Assembly: GCA_029891345.1 (NCBI GenBank)
Contig: CM056995.1
Location: 85,313,895-85,377,894, forward strand
Length of the DNA: 64,000 nucleotides
Reading direction: 5' to 3'
DNA from: Dryococelus australis
Lineage: Eukaryota; Arthropoda; Insecta; Phasmatodea; Phasmatidae
Made by a program: the position numbers and the translations under genes. Shown here in pieces: positions 1-11,460 of this stretch. How positions within the stretch are numbered: the stretch's first letter is position 1; each line of letters starts with the position of its first letter. The notes below the pieces were generated by a model. The model saw only the letters and a program-made list of their open reading frames with translations, did no database searches and was not told where the DNA came from.

Positions 1-420
1 GTTTACATAGTATGGGTTGGGTTCACTTGTCCATGTATCCACAAAACTTGGTAACCCCTATAAAACTCTCCTTGGTGACCATTTGCAGCCATTCAGTTTT
101 CCTGACAACAATGGGATGTTTCAACAGGATAATGCGCTATCTCATCAGGCTGCGGATGTCTAGGACTGATTAGAAGAGCATTCTGGAGTGTTCCAGCGAT
201 TGGAATGGCCAGCACGTTTCCCAGACATGAACCCAATCAAGCATTTATGGAACCCAAGATCCTGCACCTAGCAATACCAGGGAACTTTGGGCAGCTATTC
301 AGACAGCATGTCTTAACATCTCTCCAGAGGTCTTCCGTCCACTTGTGGAGTCCATGCCATGTCGAGTTACTGCACTTCTTCGGGCTAGAAGTGGTCCTAC
401 ATGTTATTAGATGGGTATCC
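1..420 (+). pseudogene. Tc1-like transposase, C-terminal relic
   Basis: A broken Tc1/mariner transposase entering from the left edge. Conceptual translation gives the hallmark FQQDNAxxHQA segment around 110-150 (the second catalytic Asp region) and then WPARFPDMNPIxHLW around 205-253, the third-acid region of Tc1 elements (the usual Glu of NPIEHLW reads Lys here). The match continues to an ISPEVFRPLVESMP-like C-terminus ending near 410. In-frame stops fall between the two motifs (around 160-172), and more follow. The 5' part and the left inverted repeat lie outside the window. It lies 3' of the OGG1 exon at 701-1126 and so probably inside an OGG1 intron. I infer a dead copy. Confidence 0.75.
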
Positions 421-700
421 CATGACTTTTGTCATGTCAGTGTACATTACTATGTGCTACACAGGCCTATGTTGTTTTATGAATCCCTTAACGTACATTA
501 TCACAATAGGTGTTACACAGTCACAATAACATAGAGTAGCATGCTTGTACATACTGAACCTCTTAGCCTCATGCAATAAAATCAACTAATGCTATGGTTT
601 AACAGTCTACTGTTCTTAATGTGAATGGTGGACATATGTGCTAAGAGGTTGATTCAAACATAAAACATATAACAAAACTGAATAAGAAATGTTCACACAC

Positions 701-1126
701 CTTGATATGTTGTTGTTAGAGGAACAGATAAATGAAAACAAATTTTCTGTAGGGTCCTGAGCAAGGATTCTCACACCTTGAAACTGGACAGCCACCTGCT
801 TAAAATATGGATCCTGTTGTGACCACTTGCAATACAAGTCTTGCAATGATTCATCCAAACGAAAATACTTCCTCAGCAACTGTTCAGACTGCAAGTCTTC
901 ATCCGAATGGTGATCCCTAACACTGAATTGTTCACAACTAGTATTTGCTGCATTGTCTTCTAGAACACCTTCATGGACCATTGCACTTTTCACACTATCA
1001 GCACCTGCAGGGGAATTCCTACTCTGCTTAGTAACTCTGTACACTATGTGTTGATCAGTTTGTGAAAGTGTCCACACAGTATGACCAAATACACCTGTCC
1101 ACTCATTATCACCTGTTTCTTTCCAT
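701..1126 (-). CDS. OGG1: OGG1 internal exon, 8-oxoguanine DNA glycosylase
   Basis: One coding exon of the base-excision-repair glycosylase/AP lyase that removes 8-oxoguanine in nucleus and mitochondria. It opens after a TTCCAG acceptor (1127-1132) with the WKETGDNEWTGVF segment, matching the family's RW..x..WSGV region. It continues through VWTLSQTD and LLRKYFRLDESLQDLYCKW and closes with QDPTENLFSFICSSNNNIS. The last is the signature whose Asn contacts the base opposite the lesion in human OGG1. The exon stops two bases into the following Arg codon at a GTGTGT donor (695-700). Length 426 nt, 141 full codons, entry with 1 base and exit with 2. Between VYR and RKYF it carries about 35-40 more residues than I recall for human OGG1, rich in Ser, Asp and Glu. 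The helix-hairpin-helix and catalytic Lys exons lie off the left edge. I could not find the N-terminal exon to the right. Confidence 0.87.
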
Positions 1127-3000
1127 CTGGAACATGAAATACAATGCAAATACCACTTACTCTAATGAGTTACTACTCTATGATATCCATATTAAACAAT
1201 ATTATTTTTACAGTGGTGCGACACTACCAACAAACGTGCAAGGCTGTATAATTATGGCAGCATTAGTTAATGGCATCGCTCTGGAAAATACTGCAGAAAA
1301 CTTGCAACTTGAAAAACTCAAAATAATATAATTACAGAATACCACGACCTCTTATTAATATCTCACCTCTTTCCTGACACTTAAACTAATTCTTGGTGTG
1401 CATATCTACTTTCTAGACCTTAGGATGGTGCCGCGAAAATGAAAATAGCTGTGGTAATAAAGAATATTTAAGCCATTTAAAAAGGAACCAAGAATTTTGC
1501 CCCTAGCAAAGACAACACAAATGTCATAAGCTAAAACATACTTCTTTGGCACTCAGATTACTAATAAAACCATCAAGAAGACAATAATTACATTAAGTTA
1601 AAATTGATTATTAAATGGGTAGGGGGTCGGTCTTACCATTTTCTTGGCAAACATCCAGGTAGTTACCCAGAAGACAGGCTACCCGGATCTTTTACCCAAC
1701 AGTAGTGTCTTACCATTGATTTTATTCCTCTGTGCACCTGGAACTTGCTGTTGATTTGTGTTAAGATGGACGTTCTGGGTGAATTCTGATTGGTTGCTTA
1801 AGTATTTAATTTTGTTTAAAGGTTGCAACGGAGTACAAATGGCCATTCCATTGTTTGTAAATAATACTTGCGATGCTGTTGAGTTGAAGTCGAATGACTG
1901 AGTCTGGTTGCGTTAATTGATTTATGCAAAGTTTAGGTCAGTTTGAAATTTGTTTACATTGAATAGCCTTGCAAGTGTTATATGAAGTCACTAGTTCTGA
2001 ATGTTCTATTTATGTATTCTTGCATTTGAGAAATGTGAATTTGGCATGTAAACATGTGAAGCCAGATGTGCACATTCTCGAAAGTATCAAGAGTTTAGTG
2101 TATTGGTATATACCGAGGATGCATACGTGAAAGATAAATTTCGCACAATTGTGGTGTGTGTAGTGACACGTCATCTGCGTAAGTTTGTAAATGAACAATT
2201 GCAATGTGTATAATTTTCGCAAGTATGGTTACGAATACAGCTTTTAAACAAGTCACTCTTACAATTTTTTTTCCCCAAACCAGGAGAGTTGCAGTGACAA
2301 ACAAGAAATCATCTGTTTATCAACACAAGAATATACAACCAAATCAGTTCTCATATTTTTAAGAGCTAATAACTGTAGCCTTCCTGATTTGCATTTTCCA
2401 CAGATTCTCGAACTCATTCCAGGCCATTTCTAGGGTGACATTAATAAAGGTAATAACCAATTCCTTCCTTGTATTCCCTTCATTGTGTACTTGGTGTGCA
2501 CCATTCTCTAATGAATCTACTGTCAACAAGATGTTAAGATAAATAAAGTTTGCTCGTGTGTTTAGATGGTGATGTATTTAATGGTAGGCTGTAATCATCA
2601 CAGTAAATTACAAATCTTTAGATTTTATCATTTTCCAAAGGTAGTTAAAATAAAGAAAACTTAGATAAAGCCCATCTTTTCCTGTAACTACATCATATGC
2701 AAAACTGAAAAAGTCACATGATTTTCATTAAATGCTATTTCACCCTTCTTAAGGATTTGTGAGATTGTAATCGTAAGGGCAAATAATTGAACATAAAGCT
2801 TATTCTAATATTAATGATGAATCATGGGTACATATTTAGAATGAAGTGCGCTTCATGAAATAGTGAGTACTCTAGCCACAACACCATCAGCACCCCCAAT
2901 ACCCTAGGAAGGGAGGAGCTGAGAGGTATAGTTCATTTGCAACAACCAAGGTGTTGGAGAGCCAATGAGGGCACAATATTGTTACACCACTGTTTTTCGG
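1127..3000. other. Presumed OGG1 intron or flank, no coding seen
   Basis: AT-rich DNA upstream (in gene direction) of the OGG1 exon. I looked on the minus strand for an N-terminal OGG1 exon ending in a GGQSF-like segment and did not find one. No transposase or reverse transcriptase homology is visible. A short CT/GG-rich patch at 1620-1760 repeats TCTTACCATT twice. Confidence 0.4.
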
Positions 3001-4768
3001 GAAGGTTAAATTTTTTGGGATTTTCGATTTTTTGTTAGGATCGTTGGGAATCGCAGTTTTCTTTAGTTTTAAGCAGTAACCCTAGTTGTTTTTTTGTTCA
3101 GATATACCCCAGTGGTTAGAAGTTAATGGTGGACTGGTGTTTTGGTTTGAGTCGGGAATCGTTTGTTTTAGTTTTGTTGGATTTGGGTTTGAATTTGAGA
3201 GTTTGGTAAAATTTAGTTTTTAAATTTTTTTAAAATTTGAGTTTTGGTTTTGAGTCAATTGAGGTTTAGCTTTTGTTTACTTTGGCCCCTTTCTGGCTTT
3301 AAATTGATAGATGTTTTGTTGTTTGGTTAATCAGTAGTCTTTTTCAAAATTCATTTAAAGCACACCCAAGTTATAGCCAGTTTGGCTGGGATAGGTTCTA
3401 GGACACTCGGGGTTCGTGCATTCACGTGTTGCGGTCGTGGGCTGATACCGAGCAGAGTTTTCGTTCGGTCAGCCAGTTGCAGGAAGTGTTCACGTACATA
3501 TTGGCTGACCAGGTGGGAAAGCAGCGTAGGTGGTTAGCCAGTGGAAACCGGACTCATAGATAGCTGAAGTGGCGGACAACTGAAGGATGGCCGTGCATCA
3601 ACTTTAGGGCACCCGAGAGGAAAGAGGTAGGAAGCTGAAGCGCAGTGTGGGTGAGACAGGGCTGGCTGGCAGCGAGATATCGCTGAAGACGACCCAGCGA
3701 CAGCAACTTGGTGGTGTGGGTGGCACGTGAGGTCGTGCGGGACGCATCCACGCCTAGAAGAGTCGTAGCGGAACCACCGATCAGCTCGGATGTGAGTACA
3801 ATCGTCAGAATATTGTTTTAAAAACCCTGTGAGGCCGGGGAGCCTCTATGATCGTACAATATGAACTCAGATAAATTACAGTTTCTTTGTTTTTTTTTTT
3901 TTTGTGTATTTAAATGTAGTCAGGTAAAGGTAAATTAAGGTTTGCTCTCCGTTAACACTAAAAGTCAAAGAAAAGGTACATAGTTGTAACATGTTTGATT
4001 TTTGTAGAGAATTTTGAGCATGAAACAGGCGCGAGTGTAATTTATTTTTGATGCCCTGTTGTTGAGAAAATTTTGTTGCGTGAGTTTTGCCTTGGTAGAA
4101 TTTTGGAGTATGAGTTTGAGACGCCAAAGTAACTTGTTGTCCCCCAAGATGTTTGAGTGATGTTTTACTGGTTAACCCCTTTTACCTGAGTGACATTTTC
4201 CTGTTGTCGCGTAGTGTGTCCCGTTTAGGAGGAATTTATTGGTGAATTTTTGGGTATTAGAGTTTATCAGAGTCTTTCTAAAAAGAAAGAAGTTTTGAGA
4301 ACAAATCCGAGTGTATTCACTTTTGATAACTTTTATAGAAGGCCATAAAATCAATTTTGTTGTTTGTTAAAGCACTAAAGTAATTTTTCGTTTGTGAACT
4401 AGACTTGAAATTTTCCGAAGCATTATGTGATAAATACTCTTTGCAAATGTAATTCTCCTTTGAATCCTTTAATTATTATTAGTAATTACTGTTTGAATAC
4501 TCACATCAGATATTTTAAATTTTCTTTTACATTTGTGTTTAACCAAATATGGAGTTTATTTACAAATTTTGTTGTTTACCCTGTTGTACAGTGTTTTCAT
4601 GTTTTTGCTGTAGTAAATTTATTTTAGACATACTCCTCTTATTGATCAATTCTTAAGATACCTTCCCACTAAAACTGAGGTTAACTTTATTTATTATTTT
4701 TATGCTGTTTCACTTATAGTAAAATAATTATTTTTTAGAAGAATTGAAGCACTGGAATCATAATTATG

Positions 4769-4811
<43 letters not shown>

Positions 4812-5640
4812 GTTATTTTATTTGGCAATTCCAGTAATTTAAGTTAATTTATATTTTTCTTTTCTTTATGAAGTAATCCCCCCCCCCCCTTTTTTTACAT
4901 TTATCTACGTGTCAGTCCCCGTCTAAAAGATCCTAGTTCCGTCGTATGCCAAGTTGCGTTGTCCCTACTACGTGAGCTATGTTCTGCAAAGGTGAGTGTT
5001 GACAAGGGAGTCCAGGCTGCCGGGAGTAATAAAAGTCTGATGATGGAGAGCTTTCAGCCCCCTTATAGTTATTTTGTGGAGTTTTGACGTAATTAATTTA
5101 AGACGTGAGTTGTGAGCGTGAGCGATGCTAAGAGGCGCATCCCTAGTCGTTAAAGGTAACTGAGGTTTACCTTGAGTTGACGTTTAGACGCGTGGAATCG
5201 ACTAAGATTTAAGTGGTTTTTTACTAAGAGATTAGGTTGTTGTTGTTCTTCTGCCCCCCCCCCACCCCCCTGTACTTTGTCACATATGGTGTTTGATGAT
5301 AATTCCTCCTCTCCCCTGCTACTTCACAACATAATGGTGTAGTTTGCCGGGTATTTTCTCGCTCTTCCTGGTGTAATGAACTCTAACTCTCCCCCCCCCC
5401 CCCAATTTTTTCTCCATTACAATATGGCGTATATGGAGCAGCACACAAATGCAAGGGCAGGGAAAACAGGAAAACCTTGAGAAAACATGCCATTCAGCAA
5501 AATTCCTATATGTGAAAACCTGTGTGTAACCTCACAGGGAAAGAAACATGGATCACTTTGGTTGAAACCAAGCGCCCCCCCAAAACACCCACTGCGGGCC
5601 CCCCCTCCCCCCGGGAAGTGAGGAGATGCACCTTATTTCT
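3000..5640. other. Unclassified T/G-rich tract with poly-C runs
   Basis: 3000-3330 is strongly T/G-skewed on the plus strand. 3370-3790 is more GC-rich and CpG-bearing. 4770-5640 carries a TA microsatellite and several C homopolymers (near 4879, 5256, 5391 and 5576-5616). No open frame of note and no recognisable transposon protein. The abrupt composition changes suggest an old repeat or an LTR-like element, but I see no paired terminal repeats. Confidence 0.35.
4774..4808. repeat. (TA)n microsatellite
   Basis: About 17 uninterrupted TA units inside AT-rich DNA. Confidence 0.95.
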
Positions 5641-5697
5641 TCCATTATATTTGGGCAAAGTGAATTACAAAGTTTAATTTAAAAAAATATGTTTTGT

Positions 5698-5703
5698 TTT
5701 ATT
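5698..5703 (-). promoter_or_regulatory. Polyadenylation signal AATAAA of the small acidic gene
   Basis: TTTATT on the plus strand reads AATAAA on the minus strand, about 130 bases after the proposed stop codon at 5834-5836. This spacing fits a short 3' UTR. Confidence 0.4.
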
Positions 5704-5833
5704 GCATCCGTATGATCTTTTTTCAATACATAGCTGTATAAAGATATTGAAAAAGTGAAATTACAGAATACAAAGTTTATACAATGGGCATAGTAAACAC
5801 ACACACACATGTGTCAGATTACACGTACACGCA

Positions 5834-5896
5834 TCATATCTTTTCTTCATAATTTGACTCATCTTCTTCCAACATACTGTGGGCATCGTCGTTTTG
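5834..5896 (-). CDS. Proposed terminal exon of a small acidic protein
   Basis: Unrecognised gene. After a strong polypyrimidine tract and TTTCAG acceptor (minus strand, 5897-5915) an open stretch encodes QNDDAHSMLEEDESNYEEKI followed by TGA. It is highly acidic (D/E-rich) like the two upstream candidate exons, it starts in phase 0, and an AATAAA signal follows about 130 bases later. Linked exons are proposed at 8511-8558 and 9234-9305. The intron to exon 2 contains a LINE fragment and a Tigger-type element. What I see is the acceptor, open frame, stop and poly(A) signal; that these belong to one transcript is inference. The alternative is chance or LINE 3' UTR, since LINE sequence ends about 50 bases upstream. 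Confidence 0.38.
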   Translation of the reverse strand, partial: QNDDAHSMLEEDESNYEEKI

Positions 5897-5949
5897 CTGA
5901 AACAGAAGAAAAGAAAACGAGAAAAATGGGAATAAGTAATGTGTACAAT

Positions 5950-6345
5950 GATATGTTATAAAATAATTTCTTAATTTTTGTAGTTTAGATATTCATCTAC
6001 ACTATAAAATACACATTTAGTAAAAAATTCTTTCAGCTGTTTTTTAAAGAGTTTTTGGTTACCTAGAGAAGAAAATTTTTTGAAGGCGTTGTGGGAACTT
6101 ATTGAAAAATTGGCTACCAAGGTAGCATGGCCCTTTCTGGACACATTTTAAGTTAACTGAAACCACGTGTAAGTTTTTTAATTCCAATGTCATGCTTATG
6201 AAAGGACTCATTTTTATGAAATAAATTACTGTTTTTGGACATGAAAATAAGTACTGAAAACAAATACTCACATGCAAATGTTAGGCCTAATATATCTGAG
6301 ATCTTGAAAAGAGGTCTACATGATTGTAACAATCAATATAATTCT
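5950..6345 (-). pseudogene. Non-LTR retrotransposon (LINE) ORF2 C-terminal fragment
   Basis: Minus-strand translation across frames gives CRPLFKISDIL near 6320, then KNLHVVSVNLKCVQKGPCYLG around 6100-6180, FFNKFPQRLQ, and KKQLKEFFTKCVFYSVDEYLN to about 5965. This is the conserved post-RT tail of arthropod Jockey-group-like LINEs (the xNLHVxxVNLxxxQKGxxYxGxxxFNxLP pattern). The fragment is 5' truncated as is usual for LINEs, and has frameshifts and stops. It sits inside the proposed second intron of the small acidic gene. Exact clade is not determined. Confidence 0.7.
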
Positions 6346-6497
6346 CTACCAGCTTATCATGGATCTTGTTTCTGAATGGGAGGAACAGTATTTTGCACAT
6401 ATGCATTTTATTTTTCCATAATTATACTTACTTGTTTCCTTCTTAGGTACCAGTACATACTGGAAGTTGTCACATATAATAAATAGGTTGCAATGTA

Positions 6498-8101
6498 CAC
6501 TAGAACCTCTCTATAATGACCCCTCACGGTTCCCGAGAATAGGGTCGTATTAAGAGGGGTGATCGTAATAAACAAATTTGGAAAATTTTGGGCAGATTTT
6601 GACCCACCCCTATGCCCCCAAACGTGCCATTTTTTGCATGAAGTTCATGTTCAATTGTCTCTAGCGCATAAATTATTAAATAAAGCATTAAATATAAATA
6701 TGTCTATATATTTTAATAGCTGGATGTCTCCTGATTAATTTGATACCCAAGAAAGGCACATTGGACCACCCCTCGTCGGCTGACTATTTAGAGTTTCATT
6801 ACTAGAAAATTTGATGTATTAAGCACAAAAAATAGTAACTAAACACTGTTGGAGATGCCTTATGTTTGAAGCAAAAGACAGCACTTTATTTATTGATAAA
6901 AGATATGAAGATACATATTAAAAAATAAATCACTCGTGTGCTGGGTCTGGCAGTGAATACATTGCCAGCTGCCGCGTGTATGTAGCTGAGGGAGCGCCTA
7001 GATCCTATGCAGCGAGAGTAGGTGCATGCGTGGCAGTCTGCTGCTGAAACTCGGCCCTAGTTCCTCAGGCTGAGCAGCCGTCAGCCGGTCACTACAAGAT
7101 TACTCTGGCAGGCGGCGTCCGCCCGCCGCCACTGCCGTCGTTACAGGGCTAGTTCACTTCATAACAGAAGCCCAGCGTTGGGAAAACATGCTGATAGATG
7201 CGATTCACATCAATGTATTGAATTTATATGAAATGTAGGCGGCATGTTGGCCTCTGCACTGGCACGATGAGGCCCAGCAATGTTTACGGTAATATAAATA
7301 TTTAGTGCTGTCTACTTGAAACATTAATTATATGGAATTTTTCATCAAAAACTTTTGACATTGCCTATACATGCACACGGCCTCACTCGCCATAATATGG
7401 TATCGGTAACATAAGAACACATTCTATTTGCACACACTTTTCCTTTATTCACTTTACACATAAAATTGACTTCACAAGAAAAAAACAATTACCCACCATA
7501 AAAAAAATAGCATATTATCTAGGCTTGGGCACACATAAACTTGAAAATAATCATTAAAAAAAAGGGCATTGAATTAAATTTGAAGTTATCATACATACAC
7601 TGTGTTGAGACTTAAATTGTTTCTGAAGTACACATGATTCACGTAGTACCCATTTTGGTAGTGTGTGTGAGATTCCTATAACTCTAGCAGTAGTGTTCGT
7701 GGCTTACCAACTAGCATGGTAACTGGTCATGATGATGTGTAGGATAGTGTGTGCCCCTTCACTCGGAGCTTCCATGGACAATAACACAAGTGTCCCCTTC
7801 TGGCATTAAGTAATTTATTGCTTCACGCTATTTGGGACAGCAAATGTCAAAAGTCAAAGCCAGTGATGGTAGCTTAAGAAATGTGTGACCACTAACATCA
7901 GTAAGAGCTAGTTTTCCATAGACTGAAAACCTTGGATAGTAGAAACTAGTATGGTGGTTGGAGAAAAGGTCCACAAAAACAAAACCACACTGTGATTGGC
8001 GAGGGATTACTTTATGTTTAGAGTGCCTCAAATTTTCAACTTTTTCGACCCAAACTTTTTATGATTCCTCGGGGTTGGGTCGTAATAGAGGGGTTTTATT
8101 G
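6498..8101. mobile_element. Tigger/pogo-type non-autonomous DNA transposon
   Basis: The left end starts CACTAGAACCTCTCTATAAT and continues GACCC. The right end, read on the minus strand, starts CAATAAAACCCCTCTATTAC and continues GACCC. Both sides are flanked by TA (6496-6497 and 8102-8103), the duplication expected of Tc1/mariner/pogo elements. The TIR resembles the classical Tigger end pattern (CAGTxxAACCTCTxTAATxxGACCC). Inside there is no transposase; 6950-7150 is GC-rich (CpG) and the rest AT-rich. I infer a deletion derivative mobilised in trans. It lies in the proposed intron of the small acidic gene. Confidence 0.75.
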
Positions 8102-8510
8102 TACCTACACAAATGTATACACCCAGCATAAAGAGATGGGATTTACAGAAATACAGAAAAGAAAATTATAGAGAAGTCCTGCATTCCTGGAAGTGGCATT
8201 TGAAAACTTTTGCAGTAGGACTAGGTGCTCGATTTTAAAACATTGGTAAGAATTTTTACAAGCTAATGATGTTTACAATAGTGACAATTGAAACAAATAA
8301 TAAATTGTTTTGGATATCCACTGTTATAGCAGAATTTTTGTTGCAGAAAACTATCGTTAAACATACAAACACAAAAACCAAACAGGAATAGTTATCAATA
8401 GGTATATAAACACACAGTATTCTGCAAAAGGAATCATTTAGTTGCAAGAAGACCACTGTGTTTGTTTTTGTTGTGTCTCTTATTTTTTTTTTTGTTAATT
8501 TGTCGCTTAC

Positions 8511-8558
8511 CGACTGAATTCCTTCCACGGAATTCTCTGTGTTGTTCACGTATTCCTC
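8511..8558 (-). CDS. Proposed middle exon of a small acidic protein
   Basis: Unrecognised. A 48-nt phase-0 segment on the minus strand encodes EEYVNNTENSVEGIQS between a CAGGTAG acceptor (the second AG used, 8559-8560) and a TCG/GTAAGC donor (8505-8510). It joins in frame with the exon at 9234-9305 before it and the one at 5834-5896 after it, and shares their acidic, Asn/Ser-containing composition. The acceptor is weak because the upstream tract is not pyrimidine-rich, and using the first AG instead puts an in-frame TAG in this reading. It is the least certain of the three exons. Confidence 0.27.
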
Positions 8559-9233
8559 CTACCTGTTGGCAACTATTCTTGGTTGGTTTTCTGTGTCAGT
8601 ATGTTCCTCGTGTTTCCTGACTCATGACTGGCACTGAAAGACTGTAGGCTATATTGTAGCTAGGTTCGCATTCCAACCTGTTTTATTTTTGTAATTGCCA
8701 AAGTTAGGTTTGTTGGGGTTCTGTTCATTTTACTTCGAAGGAAAAAAGAAAACAAAGAGGAGGGTACGAGGAGCTTTACATTAACGTCTTTAGTGAGATA
8801 GCATTCGTACGATTATGTGGAATTTTAAGTAGCTAATTTTTTGATGGAGCAGTGGCAAATTTTGCTTGTATTGAAATAACATACACATTATTGGAATTCA
8901 GAAAATTTTAACTTCAATGAAAAACAAAACACGAAACATACAATGCTGTTCGTATTCGTACAGATGCAGTAATACACACTTTGACCGAAGTTAACCTTAC
9001 ACTCATTTACGATACAAGAATACAAAGAAATATTATTTACTCACTACAAAAGTGTTGGAAGTGAGGCTTTTTCAGGCCAAATGAATTTCAATAATTATAG
9101 TAACAGTTTAATGCATTATTTACAAAACACGCAAATTTACTGTTTGTAAAATTTGCAACCTTGTGAACACGTACTTTTCTATGGAAATCCTTGCAAGTTT
9201 ACTCCTCTAAAATCACGTTTGTTTGGCACTTAC

Positions 9234-9305
9234 TTTGAGAATTCCAACAATTTCTTCATCATCATAGTCTCCAATAACCTCACCTATCTCGTTCACAACA
9301 TCCAT
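9234..9305 (-). CDS. Proposed first coding exon of a small acidic protein
   Basis: Unrecognised. From an ATG at 9305 (context TTTGAAATGG) the minus strand encodes 24 residues, MDVVNEIGEVIG then DYDDEEIVGILK, ending exactly at AAA/GTAAGT (donor 9228-9233), a near-consensus splice donor. Phase 0. With the two downstream exons it would give a protein of about 60 residues with roughly a third Asp/Glu and no signal peptide or membrane segment. A start further upstream is limited by a TAG in the same frame at about 9337. It could instead be an internal exon, because the frame is open back to a TAG just before it. No family assigned. Confidence 0.4.
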
Positions 9306-10959
9306 TTCAAATGTAAACAATGATTGGTGGGATCGCTATACACCCTTACCAAGAGCTTCAACATGCAGATAAAGTAGACAACAGTTTACCCTCTTGGTAG
9401 CGATACCTGCAGATGGTAAGACGAATTTTGTCATTTGCCTAGAAGATAAATTAGCCAAGACCCTTACCAAGAGTACAGAAAATTGTCATGTTATCAATCT
9501 CACCCCTGCTGATTATTTCACCCCACATATGTACCTGGCCTTAACATGTAATCAATATCACCCCTGTCCATCAATTTCACCCCACTTTACGGTATTAGAA
9601 TTGTTCAATAACTTGGCAGCGGGCATCTACTATATCAATGAACGTACGTTGTGATACACCTAACATTTCCTTGTAGTTTAATGATTATCTGAGTTTGTGT
9701 TTGCAATGTTTATTTATGAATAAATATATAAACATATATAAATATTACGACTCCCCTTCAAGCGTAAACTATTTGCATTCTTCGCTGTGTAGGACTCACT
9801 CTCTACAAGTGTGTGAATAACTCTTGAATGTGCCCTACCCAATATGTCGAGTTTCTGTTTACTGCAGCAATTTAATATGTTTTACCAAGCACATACCTAT
9901 CAATAGCTATGTTTCCATGAATGTTTTCAACCTAGATATTGCAATTAGTAACACATTCTGATCTTTTTTTATTTTGACTACTAAGAACTTGGTATAGTTG
10001 ACTCATGATAACTTCAGCCTTTACTGAAGCCCTGCCGAATATCTACTTTTGGTTACTGATTACGTATCCTTCTGCTACACGTAAACATAAACACTGCCAT
10101 GTGACTTCTACTTTTATAACTGTCAAATGCATTAGTTGCTGTTTACAGCTGTTCAAAGAATCATGTCATATTGCAGAAACAGTTTCCTACAAATGTTCAC
10201 AATGTAGGCCTATAACAATATTTAGGTCAGCACGTTACATATAATACACATTAATATTTTGCCACAATGGTGTTTGTTACAACTGTGGCGTAAACAACAG
10301 TAGTATTTAACCTGTTGTTATTAATGTGTTTGGAATAAAAATTAAAATGAAGGGACAACCAGCCCAACGAAACGACACAGTTAATTCAAGCACGCAACTC
10401 ATGTCGCTTATTTATTGTACATCAACAAACATAAAAGATAATGGTGAACACACAAACATATAGGCCTACCGTAACATTTATTCTGCTAATATTTACATGC
10501 ATTGGTACTTACTGGTTTGTAGGTTTATTTTATTATGTATTTAATTTTATCTGGGCGGGCTTAGTATTTCGTTGGGATTGTTGCAGACATTCAAATCACA
10601 GAAACGCAAGCTCATTACACAACTGTTTTCCAAACACCTAGTGCAAAGGTACAACTTTGTGATAAACAAGACGTAAATGTAAATAATTAATTTCGTCATA
10701 ACATCAGTTCATGGATAAAACGTATAAATTTTGCACATATTTGAAATAAACACACACACCTGGCCTGCGTACAATGCAGCCACCACGCCCTTTCATACGC
10801 AACGATCACAACACATTTCACTCTGCCGTGGAAAAACATGTTTATCACAACATTGTAACTTCTGTAGGATGTTTCAAAAACACACGTACGAGCTTGACGC
10901 TTCATTGAGAAACAGGCAGTGTCATTGTAAGTCGCCACACCACTGTCAGTCATAATGCA
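9306..10959. other. Non-coding flank, no recognised element
   Basis: AT-rich DNA upstream of the proposed small gene. The motif CCCTTACCAAGAG occurs near 9346 and 9458, with an inverted partial copy (CTCTTGGTA) near 9390. A short internal repeat of ATCAATxTCACCCCTG lies at 9495-9590. No gene or transposon homology seen. Confidence 0.35.
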
Positions 10960-11050
10960 CTGGGTATAATCGCCTGCCGTCGCCATATTGGGAACGCTTT
11001 CCACACCACGTCTGCCAACCTGCTGGATTTGTAAGTGTTACGCAACGAGC
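10960..11050 (-). promoter_or_regulatory. Candidate TISU/YY1-type start region
   Basis: On the minus strand an ATGGCGACGG start at 10986 sits in AATATGGCGAC, the pattern of a TISU/YY1 initiator found at short-5'UTR housekeeping starts. The local sequence is richer in CpG than its surroundings. The frame stays open to 10696, but its later part looks like random translation and I find no donor that links it to another exon. Only a candidate. Confidence 0.2.
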
Positions 11051-11460
11051 TGTGTTGCGCCATCACATCTAAAATTTGTAGTTGCATTTAAATAACATAT
11101 AATAGGTATTTAAACAATAAAATCTCATTTCAGTTGTAAATTACATCTCAGACATCATTACTGTTACTGTAATTAGTATGAAATGTGTTGAAATTAGAAA
11201 TAACAAAATGTATACCTTTCCTACACAGGTGGTACAATCTTCCCGAGAGAGAGAAGAGAGACACGCTCTGCTTCGCTTACTGAACCTTTATACCGGACGA
11301 AAAAAAATCACCAGCCTATACAAGGGAATTTGCACGGATATTTTTAACTGCCAAAATGAAATGTGTTTCTGTTAATGCTACCTAACAATACAAATATATC
11401 AATTGGCAACGCTTAACTTACAAATAGTATACATAGTCACAGTTAGTCAACAGAGGATTT

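Noticed and set aside
1201-1331. Possible N-terminal OGG1 exon just upstream of the found exon
   Set aside because: Minus-strand translation shows no GGQSF-like end, contains stops, and lacks a donor in the required phase.
10696-11004. 102-residue minus-strand frame starting near ATGGCG
   Set aside because: Only the start context is suggestive; the later residues look random, and splicing to the small acidic gene gives a stop for the donor I could find. Kept only as a regulatory candidate.
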